A stretch of DNA of 64,000 bases from Anoxybacter fermentans (GCF_003991135.1 NZ_CP016379.1:2666001-2730000), one strand, 5' to 3'. Counted from the stretch's first letter, positions 7,018 to 16,651 are shown. A program made the numbers and translations. Notes: a model not told the origin generated them from the sequence alone.

Positions 7018-9603
7018 TTACTCATAACGCAAAGCTTCCACAACCGATAATTTTCCTGTATAGTACGTTGGAGCAGCACTTGCTCCAATCCCAACCAATA
7101 TAGCGCCGACAAAAGTAAAAGCAATTGCCAAATATGGCACGTAAATAAAATCTGTCTTTAAGGCCTTTAATATAACAACTCCAATGATCAACCCGGCTAT
7201 AACTCCGGCGAGACAGCTAACCAGAGACATATATATACTTTCAAAAATTACCATCCAGCGAATGCTTTTATCGTTCATACCAATAGATTTTAAAATACCT
7301 AATTCCTTTATACGTTCAAAAATATTTGTCACCATAGTTGTGGAAATACTCATAAGGCTAATCAAAATAACAACCCCTACAAATCCCATATAATACATAT
7401 AAAGTTGTTTTAGCTTCATCTTATTTTCCTTCCACTGACTATAGTAAGATTTCAATCTGGCATCCGGAATGGGCCTTATTTTTTTCTGTAAAGTATTTTC
7501 CAATTGCTCAATTGATTCTTCATTATCACTATTGATATATATGATATTTGGACCTTGTTGAGAAAATAATTCTTTAAAATGTTCTGCCTTCATATAAAAA
7601 TCATTAGAGCCCTGATCAATATCCCCAACTTGCATAATACCAACTATTTGCATTTCTACGATCCTTTCTCCAATTTGAATTTTCACTCTATCTCCCAAAG
7701 AAAGGCCCAAATTCTTAGCCGCTAAAGCTGAAGCATAAACCTGATCTTTTTTTAAATTAGCCAGCGGAATTAATTGAGTGGTTATCTCGGGTTTAATAAT
7801 ATCTTTAAACCTATCTGCTTCAATTCCGACAATTATAACCCTTTCCAGAACATTTTCTCGATTTCCAGCTAATCTGTTTAATCTCTGCAAAGGTTTAATC
7901 CAGTTAGTATCAGCTTTACTAAAATCAAAATCCTTCAAATAGACTCTTTTAATAAAAGCGGCAGTAGATTCTTTTATTCCTTCCAGACTCCGCAATTCAT
8001 TTGCAAATACAGGTTCAAAAGGCTCAGGGTCGCTGACAAGAATCATTGAGGTGGGAAATTTTTTTGCCAGATCCTGTTCCAATTTTTGTTGGCGGGATTC
8101 CATAATCATGACAAAACTTATTATTAAAGCAATTCCAATTACTAATGTCGCTGTAGTCAAAACCGTCCTTTGAATATTGTCTTTTACATTTTTAACGGCA
8201 ATTTTAGCAGCTGCATTTTTAAATTTCTGCGTAATTTTTTGAACTAAAGGAGTAATCCAGTCAAACAACTTAGGAGTCCACATTATTATTCCTCCAAGAA
8301 AAGCAATTAAACCCACTCCTCCCAGCAGATTCAACAAAGGCACATCTCCACCTTTTACAGCAAAAGGAATTAAAAACCCTATTCCCATTATACTTAAAAT
8401 CCATGCCCTTTTTTGAATTTTCTTTGCTTCTTTTGAATTGCCTGTTACAGGAATATTCCGCAACACCTCCATAACCCTGACAGACAAAGCCCGACGGATT
8501 GGAACAATTGTCACCAATACTGTAAATATTAACCCAATTAAAAAAGTAATTAGATAAAAATACCATGGTATAACTATCCTGGAAAAAACATCACCAAACC
8601 CTATTTTAATAAAACCACCCAACCAATTGACAAATATAACCCCCAAAAGAATTCCTATAATTGTTCCAGCCATTCCGGTATATAAACCTTCATACAGCAA
8701 AATTTTCTTCAATAATTTAGAATCTCCACCTAAACTTCGCAGTGTGGCCAACTGTTTTGAACGCTGATAAACAGAGATTAAGAAAATATTTGAAATAAAT
8801 AGTCCAGCTGCAAAAAGGAGAATAGCTCCCACAGCAAAAAAACCTGAAAAATCCGGCTTCTGTTTTTTCAAAACCTGCCATTTGATCTCATTATATCTTA
8901 CATCACCCTTTTGATTAAAAATATAACCAAGACGCCTTTTTAAGTAATCAATATTAAAATCTTTAGTAAACTCTATCGAAATAATGTTGACTTTATCATC
9001 TACACCATATATCTTCTGCAGCACATCTTTTTTTAAAACCGCCCAACCCCTTCCGCCAGTGGAACTTCGTCGAGTTTGCAGCAAACCAACCAGAGTAAAA
9101 GTTTTTGATTTGTCTTCAAATTTTAAGATATACTTATCACCTATCTTTAAACCCAGCATATGAGCAACCCAGTTTTCCAGGGCAAACTCTCCATCTGCTT
9201 GAGGATAACGGCCTCCTAAAAGGGGCATCAATCGCTGACTTAAGTTATTAGAAAAATCCATTCCACTATAGGCAACAAAAGTTTTTTTATTCAAATAAAA
9301 TCCACCTTCACAACCTTCAATTCCCATTGGTAAAAAGCCTGTGCTCACTGTTTTAATTCCTTCTGTCCTGTTAAGTTCAGCAAGAATAGGAACAGAATCA
9401 TAAAGGGAGTTTAAATTGACATCCGCATCAGAGGCACCATATTCCAACTCTATTTGTTCTGTCTGATAAAGATTATAACTATAACCTATTCCCAAAATCA
9501 TAAAAACAAAAAAACTGCTTAAAATGACGCCTATCAAAAAAAGAATACTGCGCATACGATAATATTTAATATTCCTGAGGGCCAACTTATTATAAAGTTT
9601 CAT
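7018..9603 (-). CDS. FtsX-family ABC transporter permease with two FtsX domains
   Basis: A permease of about 861 residues. The ATG at 9603 ([18 protein letters not shown]) is preferred because GAAGGGG lies about 9 bases upstream; the frame is open to 9633. Segments near residues 15-40, 265-395, 410-470, 490-515 and 730-850 are hydrophobic, with large extracytoplasmic domains between, the usual layout of long MacB/LolC-like permeases that carry two FtsX domains. The 5' end overlaps the ATPase gene by 14 bases, so the two are translationally coupled. No membrane-fusion or TolC partner is adjacent. With the two-component system upstream, a drug, peptide or lipoprotein stress pump is plausible; the substrate cannot be read from sequence. 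Confidence 0.85.
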   Translation of the reverse strand: MKLYNKLALRNIKYYRMRSILFLIGVILSSFFVFMILGIGYSYNLYQTEQIELEYGASDADVNLNSLYDSVPILAELNRTEGIKTVSTGFLPMGIEGCEGGFYLNKKTFVAYSGMDFSNNLSQRLMPLLGGRYPQADGEFALENWVAHMLGLKIGDKYILKFEDKSKTFTLVGLLQTRRSSTGGRGWAVLKKDVLQKIYGVDDKVNIISIEFTKDFNIDYLKRRLGYIFNQKGDVRYNEIKWQVLKKQKPDFSGFFAVGAILLFAAGLFISNIFLISVYQRSKQLATLRSLGGDSKLLKKILLYEGLYTGMAGTIIGILLGVIFVNWLGGFIKIGFGDVFSRIVIPWYFYLITFLIGLIFTVLVTIVPIRRALSVRVMEVLRNIPVTGNSKEAKKIQKRAWILSIMGIGFLIPFAVKGGDVPLLNLLGGVGLIAFLGGIIMWTPKLFDWITPLVQKITQKFKNAAAKIAVKNVKDNIQRTVLTTATLVIGIALIISFVMIMESRQQKLEQDLAKKFPTSMILVSDPEPFEPVFANELRSLEGIKESTAAFIKRVYLKDFDFSKADTNWIKPLQRLNRLAGNRENVLERVIIVGIEADRFKDIIKPEITTQLIPLANLKKDQVYASALAAKNLGLSLGDRVKIQIGERIVEMQIVGIMQVGDIDQGSNDFYMKAEHFKELFSQQGPNIIYINSDNEESIEQLENTLQKKIRPIPDARLKSYYSQWKENKMKLKQLYMYYMGFVGVVILISLMSISTTMVTNIFERIKELGILKSIGMNDKSIRWMVIFESIYMSLVSCLAGVIAGLIIGVVILKALKTDFIYVPYLAIAFTFVGAILVGIGASAAPTYYTGKLSVVEALRYE

Positions 9604-10276
9604 TTCCATCAACCCCTTCAAGAATTTTACCATCTTTTAAAGTAATGATACGATCTGCAAATTTCGCAACACTTAAGTCATGGGTAATCATTAAAATAGT
9701 TTGATTATGTTTTCTGGATGTTTCATAAAAAAGTTTTAAAATCTCTTTTGATGTTCTGGAATCAAGATTACCTGTAGGTTCATCAGCCAGAACAATATTT
9801 GGCTTTGTCACCAAAGCTCTGGCGATTGCTACCCGCTGCTTTTGCCCGCCGCTTAATTGATCAGGATAATGTTCCATACGATCCTCCAGACCTACTAATT
9901 TTAAAACTTCAACGACTCTTTCGTGAATATCCTTCTGTTGGTCTATTTCTAAAGGCAAAGCTACATTTTCATAAGCCGTCAGTTGTGGTAATAAGTTAAA
10001 AAATTGAAAAACAAAACCGATTTGTTTTCTCCGCAGCATCACTAATTCTTCATCAGAACAGCCGGTTATTTCTATTCCATTTAAATAGACTTCCCCTGAA
10101 GTAGCTGAATCTAAACCTCCAATAATATTAAGCAGTGTTGATTTGCCCGAACCACTGCTGCCAACTATAGCTACAAATTCACCTTCTTCAATTTCCAGAT
10201 CAACTCCCCTTAATGCAGCAACCTCATTAGCTCCCCTTCCATACACTTTATGCAAATCCCTGACTTCTAAAACCAT
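9590..10276 (-). CDS. ABC transporter ATP-binding protein (LolD/MacB type)
   Basis: 228 residues. Walker A is GSSGSGKST (about 39-47), the Q-loop is [10 protein letters not shown], the signature is LSGGQKQR (141-148), Walker B is [12 protein letters not shown] and the switch histidine is in MITHD. The sequence belongs to the small LolD/MacB/FtsE group that pairs with FtsX-type permeases, here the overlapping gene ending at 7018. The start ATG at 10276 follows GGAGGGAGAAGAG. It powers the pump from the cytoplasmic side. Confidence 0.92.
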   Translation of the reverse strand: MVLEVRDLHKVYGRGANEVAALRGVDLEIEEGEFVAIVGSSGSGKSTLLNIIGGLDSATSGEVYLNGIEITGCSDEELVMLRRKQIGFVFQFFNLLPQLTAYENVALPLEIDQQKDIHERVVEVLKLVGLEDRMEHYPDQLSGGQKQRVAIARALVTKPNIVLADEPTGNLDSRTSKEILKLFYETSRKHNQTILMITHDLSVAKFADRIITLKDGKILEGVDGNETL

Positions 10277-10366
10277 CTCTTCTCCCTCCTCAATTTTATT
10301 TTAGTTTGATTATATCTCTCTAAAATTTCATCTAAAAAACATCAATATAACAATTTTGTAATATAA

Positions 10367-10392
10367 AAAAAGAGTATCTATTCAGATACCCT
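10367..10392 (-). terminator. Rho-independent terminator of the two-component operon
   Basis: On the minus strand GGGTATCTGAATAGATACTC is followed by TTTTTTT. It lies 24 bases past the histidine kinase stop and before the ABC genes. Confidence 0.75.
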
Positions 10393-10397
10393 CCCAA

Positions 10398-10433
10398 TAG
10401 TTATACTGCAAAAAGCTAATTTTTGCAATTTAA
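10398..10433. repeat. Solo end of the palindromic MITE-like element
   Basis: TATACTGCAAAAAGCTAATT is one terminal repeat without the rest of the element. It overlaps the last codons and stop of the histidine kinase gene (stop at 10416). Confidence 0.6.
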
Positions 10434-11798
10434 CTTAATCTGAACTACAGTTCCCCTTCCCTGGCAGCTTTGAATATCAATTTCACCATCGTGCAAATTA
10501 ATAATACTCTTAACAATGGCCAAACCCAAACCACTTCCGGAAGTACTATCAAATTTGTGATCACTGCAATAAAAACGGTCAAAAACATGTTGAAGCTCTT
10601 CTTCAGTCATTCCACAGCCATTATCTGCCACCTCAATTACAACCTGTTCCCCGTCTTTAAAAATTTTAACCTTAATCAAACCACCGGTCGGAGTGAATTT
10701 AAAACTGTTGTGAATAAGATTAGTTATAACCTGGATCATCCATTCCACATCATGCCAGACCAACAATTCTTCAAATTCAACTTCCAATTCTAGGCCAACA
10801 TCTTTTTTAAATTGCTCAACTTTTAAAGCATTAATACCTTTCTGAACAGTTTCAACTATATTCGCTCTTTTAAAATTCATTTGAATAAAACCAGCATCTA
10901 GTTTAGAAAGGTTTAATAAATTTTGAATCAGCCATTTCATCCGTTCAATTTGAAACTGGCTCTCCATTAATAACTCCCTGTGTTCTTCTGCTAATTTCTC
11001 AGAATCCATCAGCAACAACTCATTAAAAGACATTAAAGCAGTCAATGGGTTTTTTAATTCATGGGAAATATTTGCAATAAAATCTTTCAAATGATCCCGC
11101 TCGTTTTTAATTACTTCAAACAATTTCTGTAAATGTTCAGCCATCCGATTAAATTGATCAGCCAATTGGCCCAATTCATCTTTCCTTTTATTAGAAAGCC
11201 GAAAATTCAAATCCCCTTCTGCTATCTTTCTGGCTCCCACAACCATTTCACTAATCGAAGCCGTCAGGTATTTGCTTATATAAAGGCCCAGTAATATCCC
11301 CAGAAAGATAATGGGTACTGAAATTTTAACCAGCATTATAAAAATTTCCTTTCGGGCTTTAGCAAACAAATAATCAGCTCCAATTAAAATAGTACTTAGA
11401 GAATCTGGTTGAACATTTTTCAAAAGTTCTTTGGGAGCTATATTTTCAGTGGAATAGTTTTGCTCAAAATTTTGCAATTGTTGATATTCGGGATTAATGT
11501 TTTTACCCTTTTGAATATTGTCGATTTTTTCTATTTGAAACTGAATAATATCCAATTCATTGGCAATCTCCAGAATTTTCTCCGGCGGAATCTCAGGATG
11601 ATTTTTAATTGTCCTATTAATTCGGGCAATTTTACCGTTAATAGAATCACTTTCATAAATTACATTAACAAAAATATTATAAAGATAATTAGTCATAGGC
11701 AAGTAAATTGAAATACCTAAAACAACAAAAATCACTACTATTAAAATAATATAACTTAAACTCAATTTTGTTCGCAACTCCAAATAACTCTTTTTCAC
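10416..11798 (-). CDS. Membrane sensor histidine kinase (HAMP, HisKA, HATPase)
   Basis: 460 residues. Transmembrane helices lie at about 13-36 and 153-175, flanking an extracytoplasmic sensor of about 115 residues. A HAMP linker (about 175-228) follows, then the H-box ISHELKNPLTAL with phosphoacceptor His246, the N-box TNLIHNSFKF, and the ATP-lid glycine motifs DNGCG and GSGLGL. It phosphorylates the response regulator encoded 16 bases upstream. The last residues and the stop fall in a solo end of the palindromic element, so the natural C-terminus may have been slightly altered. The signal is unknown; the ABC genes that follow are likely targets, as in antibiotic- or envelope-stress modules. 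Confidence 0.93.
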   Translation of the reverse strand: MKKSYLELRTKLSLSYIILIVVIFVVLGISIYLPMTNYLYNIFVNVIYESDSINGKIARINRTIKNHPEIPPEKILEIANELDIIQFQIEKIDNIQKGKNINPEYQQLQNFEQNYSTENIAPKELLKNVQPDSLSTILIGADYLFAKARKEIFIMLVKISVPIIFLGILLGLYISKYLTASISEMVVGARKIAEGDLNFRLSNKRKDELGQLADQFNRMAEHLQKLFEVIKNERDHLKDFIANISHELKNPLTALMSFNELLLMDSEKLAEEHRELLMESQFQIERMKWLIQNLLNLSKLDAGFIQMNFKRANIVETVQKGINALKVEQFKKDVGLELEVEFEELLVWHDVEWMIQVITNLIHNSFKFTPTGGLIKVKIFKDGEQVVIEVADNGCGMTEEELQHVFDRFYCSDHKFDSTSGSGLGLAIVKSIINLHDGEIDIQSCQGRGTVVQIKLNCKN

Positions 11799-11814
11799 CC
11801 CTTTAGAATCTCCT

Positions 11815-12522
11815 TTATTTTATTTCATCATTGAACTTATAACCAACACCTCTAACAGTAATGATATACTGAGGATTGGAAGGATCCAACTCTATTTTTT
11901 CTCTTAAGCGGTAAATACTCACATTAAGAACTCTGTCATCTTCATAATTATTAAACCCCCAAACCCGATCAAGGAGCATTTCCCGTGTAAACACCCTCCC
12001 CGGCAATTTAGCCATAGTGACTAAAAGTTCAAATTCTTTGCCCGTCAATTTGATAGTCTGGTTCTTTCGTTTCACCGTTCGCTTTAACAAATCAATCTCT
12101 AAACCATTAAATTTCAATTTGTTGGATTTATCGGAAAAACCTATAAAATCACCATAAACCCTTCGTAATACTGCTTTCACTCTGGAACAAAGCTGTCTAA
12201 TACTTACAGGTTTAGTTACATAATCATCAGCTCCTAACTCTAAACCTAATATTGTATCAATTTCTTCATCTCTGGCTGTTAAAAAAATTATGGGAACATT
12301 TGATTCCATACAAATCTTACCACAAACCTCAAAACCTGATATATCAGGCAGCCCAATATCAAGAATAATTAAATCCGGCTCCACTTTTTTAAACTTTTCT
12401 AACCCTTCTTTGCCAGTATAAGCACAGGTTACTTGCCAGTTTTCACGCTCAAAACCTATTTTCAAACCAAGAGCCACCCCATGATCATCTTCAATTATTA
12501 AAATATGATACAATTTTATCAC
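11815..12522 (-). CDS. OmpR/PhoB-family response regulator
   Basis: About 235 residues. The receiver domain has the acidic pair in IIEDDHG, phosphoacceptor Asp55 in LIILDIGLPD and the conserved Lys in DDYVTKPVS. The C-terminal winged helix has LTGKEFELL and ends VRGVGYKF. The frame opens at a GTG at 12522, but the TTG at 12513 lies better behind AGTAGGTGAT, so the first three residues are uncertain. The kinase gene follows 16 bases later, and the pair ends at the terminator at 10367-10392. It probably controls itself and the ABC genes at 7018-10276. Confidence 0.93.
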   Translation of the reverse strand: MIKLYHILIIEDDHGVALGLKIGFERENWQVTCAYTGKEGLEKFKKVEPDLIILDIGLPDISGFEVCGKICMESNVPIIFLTARDEEIDTILGLELGADDYVTKPVSIRQLCSRVKAVLRRVYGDFIGFSDKSNKLKFNGLEIDLLKRTVKRKNQTIKLTGKEFELLVTMAKLPGRVFTREMLLDRVWGFNNYEDDRVLNVSIYRLREKIELDPSNPQYIITVRGVGYKFNDEIK

Positions 12523-12589
12523 CTACTTAATTGGTGTTTTAAAGAAAAATCTTAAATTCATATTTCGCTAATAAATTTTGTTATCCTTC

Positions 12590-12770
12590 CTGAACATCTT
12601 AAGTTATCAGCCTGTTTTTTGGTTTTCTTGAAATATTTTTATAATAAGTCGATGAGAATAAGACAAGTCTTACATCCCTATTAAATCCATCTTTAACCAT
12701 CGTAACTTCATCGCAATGAGGGTTTCACATTGATGCTTCGCATCACCAACAGACAATGAAAATTAAACTT
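12590..12770 (-). mobile_element. Degenerate IS3 OrfB fragment
   Basis: The segment resembles 29160-29290, part of the IS3 remnant there (shared TTTTGGTTTTCTTG-like and GACTAG/GACAAGTCTTA features). The part around 12720-12775 (GATGCTTCGCATCACCAAC) recurs inverted near 49670-49715. No open frame survives. Confidence 0.35.
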
Positions 12771-12805
12771 TGTTTTAGCTTGTTTTCCAGCATTTCGATA
12801 TTAGG

Positions 12806-13031
12806 CATTACTGCAAAAAGCTAATTTTGTGAGTAACATAGAAATTTTTCGCCAAATTATCTTAGCGAGATTTTCGAGGAAATAAGGCCTCATCACAGGA
12901 AGTGATGAGCTAGTTCTAAGGGCCAGGAGGGCCCTTTGATTAGGAAGCTTTATTTCGGCGGAAATCGAGCTTTAGATGATTCGAAAAATTTCTCAAGAAG
13001 CGAAAAATTAGCTTTTTGCAGTTTAACCATT
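12806..13031. repeat. Palindromic MITE-like element, full copy
   Basis: A ~225-bp near-palindrome with both terminal repeats, arms, and two internal hairpins: CTCATCAC...GTGATGAG and AGGGCCAGGAGGGCCCT. It lies upstream of the two-component operon. Confidence 0.8.
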
Positions 13032-13079
13032 ATATTACTTAAACACTATTTCTCCAAATTCATTAGGAAGCTATATAAG
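13031..13079 (-). mobile_element. IS3-type left-end fragment beside the palindromic element
   Basis: TACTTAAACACTATTTCTCC then AAATTCATTAGGAAGCTATA matches the IS3 left end, in the same junction with the palindromic element as at 795/796. Confidence 0.5.
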
Positions 13080-13082
13080 TTA

Positions 13083-13109
13083 GACCGTTACGGAAACAAC
13101 CTATTATAC
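13083..13109 (-). other. Half attC-like site
   Basis: GACCGTTACGGAAACAACCT then ATTATAC matches the 3' arm of the site at 4126-4272. The other arm was lost to the mobile DNA to its left. Confidence 0.5.
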
Positions 13110-13124
13110 AACGTAGGACAAAAC

Positions 13125-14027
13125 TCAGGCCCTTTCCAGCTCAAGAATGCTCAAATATTTTTTCATAAACTTTTCACTCGGTAATGCTATCGCTTTTTGT
13201 ATCTCCTCTATGCCATATTTCCTATTAATTGCATCAAATATAGCAAAACCTAGTCGATGTGTAAGTCTTGATCTTCCAAATCCTCTTTCTAAAAACTCAT
13301 AAATACTATGTACTTTATTATGTTTTAAATCATCAACTAAAGATCTATATTCATTAAGCAACTTAAATATCATATCCTTATTACTCGATAAAAGATAGTC
13401 TTCTTGTATTGGGGTGCCACTATTAGGAAGTCTATTCTTTATCCTAAATTCTTCAGCAGCAAAAACTCCAGTTCCTTCATAATGTATGTAGTAATCTAAA
13501 AATTCCTTCATACTATAAAATGAGCCAATCTCGTTAAGCCCTCTTATTGGCCCGTGATATTTTTCATACATAACATGAGCTGTTTCATGAATAGTAGTAG
13601 AAATTAATTCTTTAAAGTTATTTAGGAATATTTCAGTATTCACGTTAATACAAACAGCCTTGTTTATTCCAATCCCGATATCATAGCCAATCACAGGATA
13701 AATAGTTATATCTTTAAACTCTGTTTTGGGAAACAAACATCTAATACTCTCTTGAACTTCTTTTAACCATTTCCCTTCTTTCTTTTTCATTAAATTAATA
13801 AGATTAAGTATCGCACCTCTGTTTTTGAAAAAATCCTTAAAACCAAATATTTCTTCACTCTTTTTATTGATTACTTTCTCTAACTTATGTAGACTAAAAT
13901 CATTCTCGAACTTATTTGCATGAGCAGAAATTATCTTAAACGCAGTATTATGCTGAATGTCTTTAATAGCAGCTTGACCACTCAATATTTTAAAGAATTC
14001 TTCTATGTATGAATAATTAACTCTCAT
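13125..14027 (-). CDS. HExxH metallopeptidase-like cassette protein, copy 2
   Basis: A 300-residue protein about 95% identical to the product of 4288-5190, with the same TIHETAHVMYEKYHG zinc motif and HYEGTG. Differences are scattered and mostly conservative, with some clustering around residues 165-205 (for example Ile-Gly-Ser in place of Ile-Asp-Ser and Glu-Glu for Lys-Lys). Both copies are open, so both have probably been under selection or the duplication is recent. Its cassette has a complete attC-like site upstream (14057-14241) but only half a site downstream. It sits between the two-component operon and the efflux operon and is oriented with its neighbours. Confidence 0.75.
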   Translation of the reverse strand: MRVNYSYIEEFFKILSGQAAIKDIQHNTAFKIISAHANKFENDFSLHKLEKVINKKSEEIFGFKDFFKNRGAILNLINLMKKKEGKWLKEVQESIRCLFPKTEFKDITIYPVIGYDIGIGINKAVCINVNTEIFLNNFKELISTTIHETAHVMYEKYHGPIRGLNEIGSFYSMKEFLDYYIHYEGTGVFAAEEFRIKNRLPNSGTPIQEDYLLSSNKDMIFKLLNEYRSLVDDLKHNKVHSIYEFLERGFGRSRLTHRLGFAIFDAINRKYGIEEIQKAIALPSEKFMKKYLSILELERA

Positions 14028-14056
14028 TTAATAACCCCCATTAGGTGTCCTATGTT

Positions 14057-14241
14057 GTATAATGTTCTGGGTGTTTCCGACGTGCCCGTACCATTAGACC
14101 TAACACAAAACTTGTTTTTCACATACTTACATAACCTCCTATAAGTTTTGCACCAGAGGGCATGTCCCATAGAACAACAGACATTAATATTTATGGTCAT
14201 TTATTTTATTAGCCCAATAAAAGCGTAAACGCCCTATTACA
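14057..14241 (-). other. attC-like integron recombination site, partly decayed
   Basis: GTATAATGTTCTGGGTGTTT and CCGACGTGCCCGTACCATTA are nearly identical to the start of the site at 5220. The far box is ATTACAC (14235-14241). Inner ACACAAAACTTG and TAAGTTTTGCAC pair. The site is longer than the others, suggesting a small insertion in its 3' half. Confidence 0.5.
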
Positions 14242-14252
14242 CTGTTTTGAGA

Positions 14253-14783
14253 CTACTCATTAGAATTATTTTCAATACCAGAAAATGCTTTTTTCAAACT
14301 ACAAACAATGCCTTTTGAACCAATTAGCAACCAAATACCAAATACTGTTTTAATGAAAAAAACTATTATTTCAGGAATCAAATCTATATAAGCACCTCTA
14401 TATAATCCATGATGATATATAATTAACATTTTAATTCCATACTTAGCCATACCTGATATACCGATTATTAAGAAAACTACACCTACAATTGAAAATGATA
14501 TTTGTTGAAATTTGTCAAAATCAAAACTGGAATTAAAAGCAATTTCGTTATCTTCTTTTACGATAAATTTTGAAATTTGTTCTGAGTAAAACCATAAAAC
14601 AGATGAAAATAGTAAATAAATAACAACTGGCACCAAAGAAAATAAAATTTCCGGTATAGAATACATATCTGGTTGCTCTATTAAAGCTATAAATAATCCT
14701 GTCGACATATAAATATACATAATAACCCGAATAAAAAGATAAATTGAAAAAATTTTTAAAGCTATACATGAAAATTTCCTCAT
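14253..14783 (-). CDS. Multi-pass membrane protein, integron-cassette type
   Basis: 176 residues with four hydrophobic segments (about 8-33, 43-65, 95-117 and 140-160). The last, IIVFFIKTVFGIWLLIGSKG followed by IVCSLKKAF, resembles the conserved ending of small membrane proteins often found in integron cassettes (inference from recall). No catalytic motif is seen. The ATG at 14783 lacks a strong ribosome binding site, with only AAAGGTAGGTATTAGT upstream. It lies directly 5' of the attC-like site at 14057-14241, which makes it the cassette gene belonging to that site. Function unknown. Confidence 0.6.
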   Translation of the reverse strand: MRKFSCIALKIFSIYLFIRVIMYIYMSTGLFIALIEQPDMYSIPEILFSLVPVVIYLLFSSVLWFYSEQISKFIVKEDNEIAFNSSFDFDKFQQISFSIVGVVFLIIGISGMAKYGIKMLIIYHHGLYRGAYIDLIPEIIVFFIKTVFGIWLLIGSKGIVCSLKKAFSGIENNSNE

Positions 14784-14879
14784 AACTAATACCTACCTTT
14801 AATCTTAATTTTTCGTCAAATTTTCCCTTTTTTAGAGAGATAAAAGCTTGACTTTTCCTTGCAGGGTCGAGATTTTCCT

Positions 14880-15170
14880 TAAAAAAGAAATCCCTCCCTC
14901 TGGATTAATAGGCAATAGTTGACCACCCCTAAACTTACTACACCCAGAATGGAGAGATTTGCAAGTTATGAGTCCCAACCACTACCTAATATCCTCTTAA
15001 ATGATTAAACTGCAAAATTTCTTCTAAAACTAAAAATTGACCTTTTTATAGTAAAAATTATTCGAAAAATTAATTCGACATAAATAAATATATTTCCTTT
15101 GTAAAAGATATATTTTTTAAATTGATTTGGTTAATAACCACTTTCTTGAAATATATACACCTTAAGAAGT
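14880..15170. repeat. Segment duplicated from 2755-3180, with a deleted MITE copy
   Basis: TACACCCAGAATGGAG, CCTCTTAAATGATTAAACTG and ATTAATTCGACATAAATAAA-type blocks recur in the same order as at 2755-3180. The palindromic element inside (15000-15062) keeps only its ends. A short group II intron-like piece follows (15172-15210, AAGTTACCCATCTGAAAAAC). Confidence 0.55.
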
Positions 15171-15215
15171 TACCCATCTGAAAAACCAACTCTGGTTCGC
15201 TTTCGCTATGTTATT

Positions 15216-15393
15216 TGATTAAACTACAAAAAGCTAATTTTGAACACTATATAAATTTTTCGTTTAACCATCAAAAAATAGCCTCATCACAATATCTGAT
15301 AATAAATCAATCCATGGGGCGAAGACCCATGGATTACCCTGAAATCAAATCTAGATGGTTCGAAAAATTTTTAATGGAGCGAAAGTAAAATCA
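15216..15393. repeat. Palindromic MITE-like element, damaged copy
   Basis: GATTAAACTACAAAAAGCTA opens it, and GAAAAATTTTTAATGGAGCG then GTAAAATCAT closes it with the terminal AATTAGCTTTTTGCA deleted. It lies just downstream of the efflux operon, which ends at 15409. Confidence 0.6.
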
Positions 15394-15408
15394 TATTTTT
15401 ATCATTTC

Positions 15409-16623
15409 CTATTCATAACTAAGAGCTTCAACTGGATCCAGCTTTGCTGCTCTACTGGCAGGATAAATACCAAAAAAGAGTCCGATAAGGGTTGAAAAAG
15501 CCATGGAAATCAGAAGAAAACCTGGGGTAACCAAAAACGGCCAGCCACCTATCCGGGAAATAAAGATAGCACCTATGATACCCACTCCTATACCCAGCAA
15601 TCCACCAAAAACACTTATAGTACAGGATTCAATTAAAAATTGAAGCAAAATAACCCGCCTTTTAGCTCCCAAAGCTTTTCTGATACCAATTTCTCTGGTT
15701 CTTTCAGTAACAGAAACCAGTGTTATATTCATTATTCCTATTCCACCTACTAAAAGGGCGATACTTGCTATACCTCCCAATAGAATTTTGAATGTACGGG
15801 TATAGTCTGACGCCATGGATAACATTTCCGTCTGACTGGTCACTTTAAATTTTTCTAAATCTTTTAATTTCTGATAGAGAAGATATTCAATCTGGGCAAC
15901 AGCATTTGAAGCTTCTTCTCTGGAAATAGCCTGAGCAACAAACCCGTTTACAAATTTAACTCGCTGGAGTCTGTTCATCCATGTAGTAATTGGAATAAAA
16001 ATCATGGTGTCATAATTAGTAAACATAACCTGGCCCTTCTCTTCCAGCACGCCAATTACTACCAGACTAAAATTAAATTTACCACGATTGATTTCAATTC
16101 GTTGACCAATGGGGTTCTTATCAGCAAATAAATCTTCTGCAATTTTAGATCCCAGAATAGCTACCATCCGACTCTCCTTTAAATCTGAGTCTGAAAAAAA
16201 CCGTCCTCTGGTTAGCTTTAAATTAACCATATCAAAAAATGCATCAGTAGTAGCTCTTGTTCTGGCCCATAAGTTGATATTATTATAAATAATCAAACCT
16301 TGACCATCGATAAATGGAGCTGTATTCTTAACCGCTGGACATAAAAATTGAATCTGATCAGACATTTCAAAAGTAAAGACTTCGGTTACCTCTTGACTCA
16401 ATTTTCCTCCACTACCCTTAGAAACACCTGGAGTTATAACAATCAAGTTTGTTCCCAGTTTATTCAATCGATCGAGAATATTTTTCTCAGCTCCACTACT
16501 GATAGAAATTACTGCAATAACTGCTGCCACTCCTATAATAATCCCCAATATGGATAAAAAAGATCTGAGACGGTTATTCATCAAACTTTTTAAAGCCTCT
16601 CTGACAATCTCTAGAATTATCAC
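15409..16623 (-). CDS. MacB-like ABC permease (FtsX/MacB core domain)
   Basis: About 404 residues from the preferred GTG at 16623 (VIILEIVREALKSLMNNRLR), which follows AAGGAG by 8 bases; an upstream in-frame ATG at 16665 would overlap the ATPase gene. The N-terminal helix LRSFLSILGIIIGVAAVIAV, a periplasmic MacB_PCD-type domain (about 45-270) and three C-terminal helices with ERTREIGIRKALGAKRR are diagnostic. With the ATPase upstream and the MFP and TolC-like genes before it, it forms a tripartite efflux or secretion pump. Last gene of the operon. Confidence 0.92.
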   Translation of the reverse strand: MIILEIVREALKSLMNNRLRSFLSILGIIIGVAAVIAVISISSGAEKNILDRLNKLGTNLIVITPGVSKGSGGKLSQEVTEVFTFEMSDQIQFLCPAVKNTAPFIDGQGLIIYNNINLWARTRATTDAFFDMVNLKLTRGRFFSDSDLKESRMVAILGSKIAEDLFADKNPIGQRIEINRGKFNFSLVVIGVLEEKGQVMFTNYDTMIFIPITTWMNRLQRVKFVNGFVAQAISREEASNAVAQIEYLLYQKLKDLEKFKVTSQTEMLSMASDYTRTFKILLGGIASIALLVGGIGIMNITLVSVTERTREIGIRKALGAKRRVILLQFLIESCTISVFGGLLGIGVGIIGAIFISRIGGWPFLVTPGFLLISMAFSTLIGLFFGIYPASRAAKLDPVEALSYE

Positions 16624-16651
16624 CTCTATCACTCCTTGCCCATCCGCAAAT

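Noticed and set aside
8270-8566. 98-codon frame inside the ABC permease gene
   Set aside because: Out-of-frame shadow within a well-supported FtsX-type gene.
7018-10276. Assigning the ABC pair as a LolCDE lipoprotein exporter or a bacitracin-type exporter
   Set aside because: Domain layout fits several FtsX-type families and no substrate-specific motif is visible.
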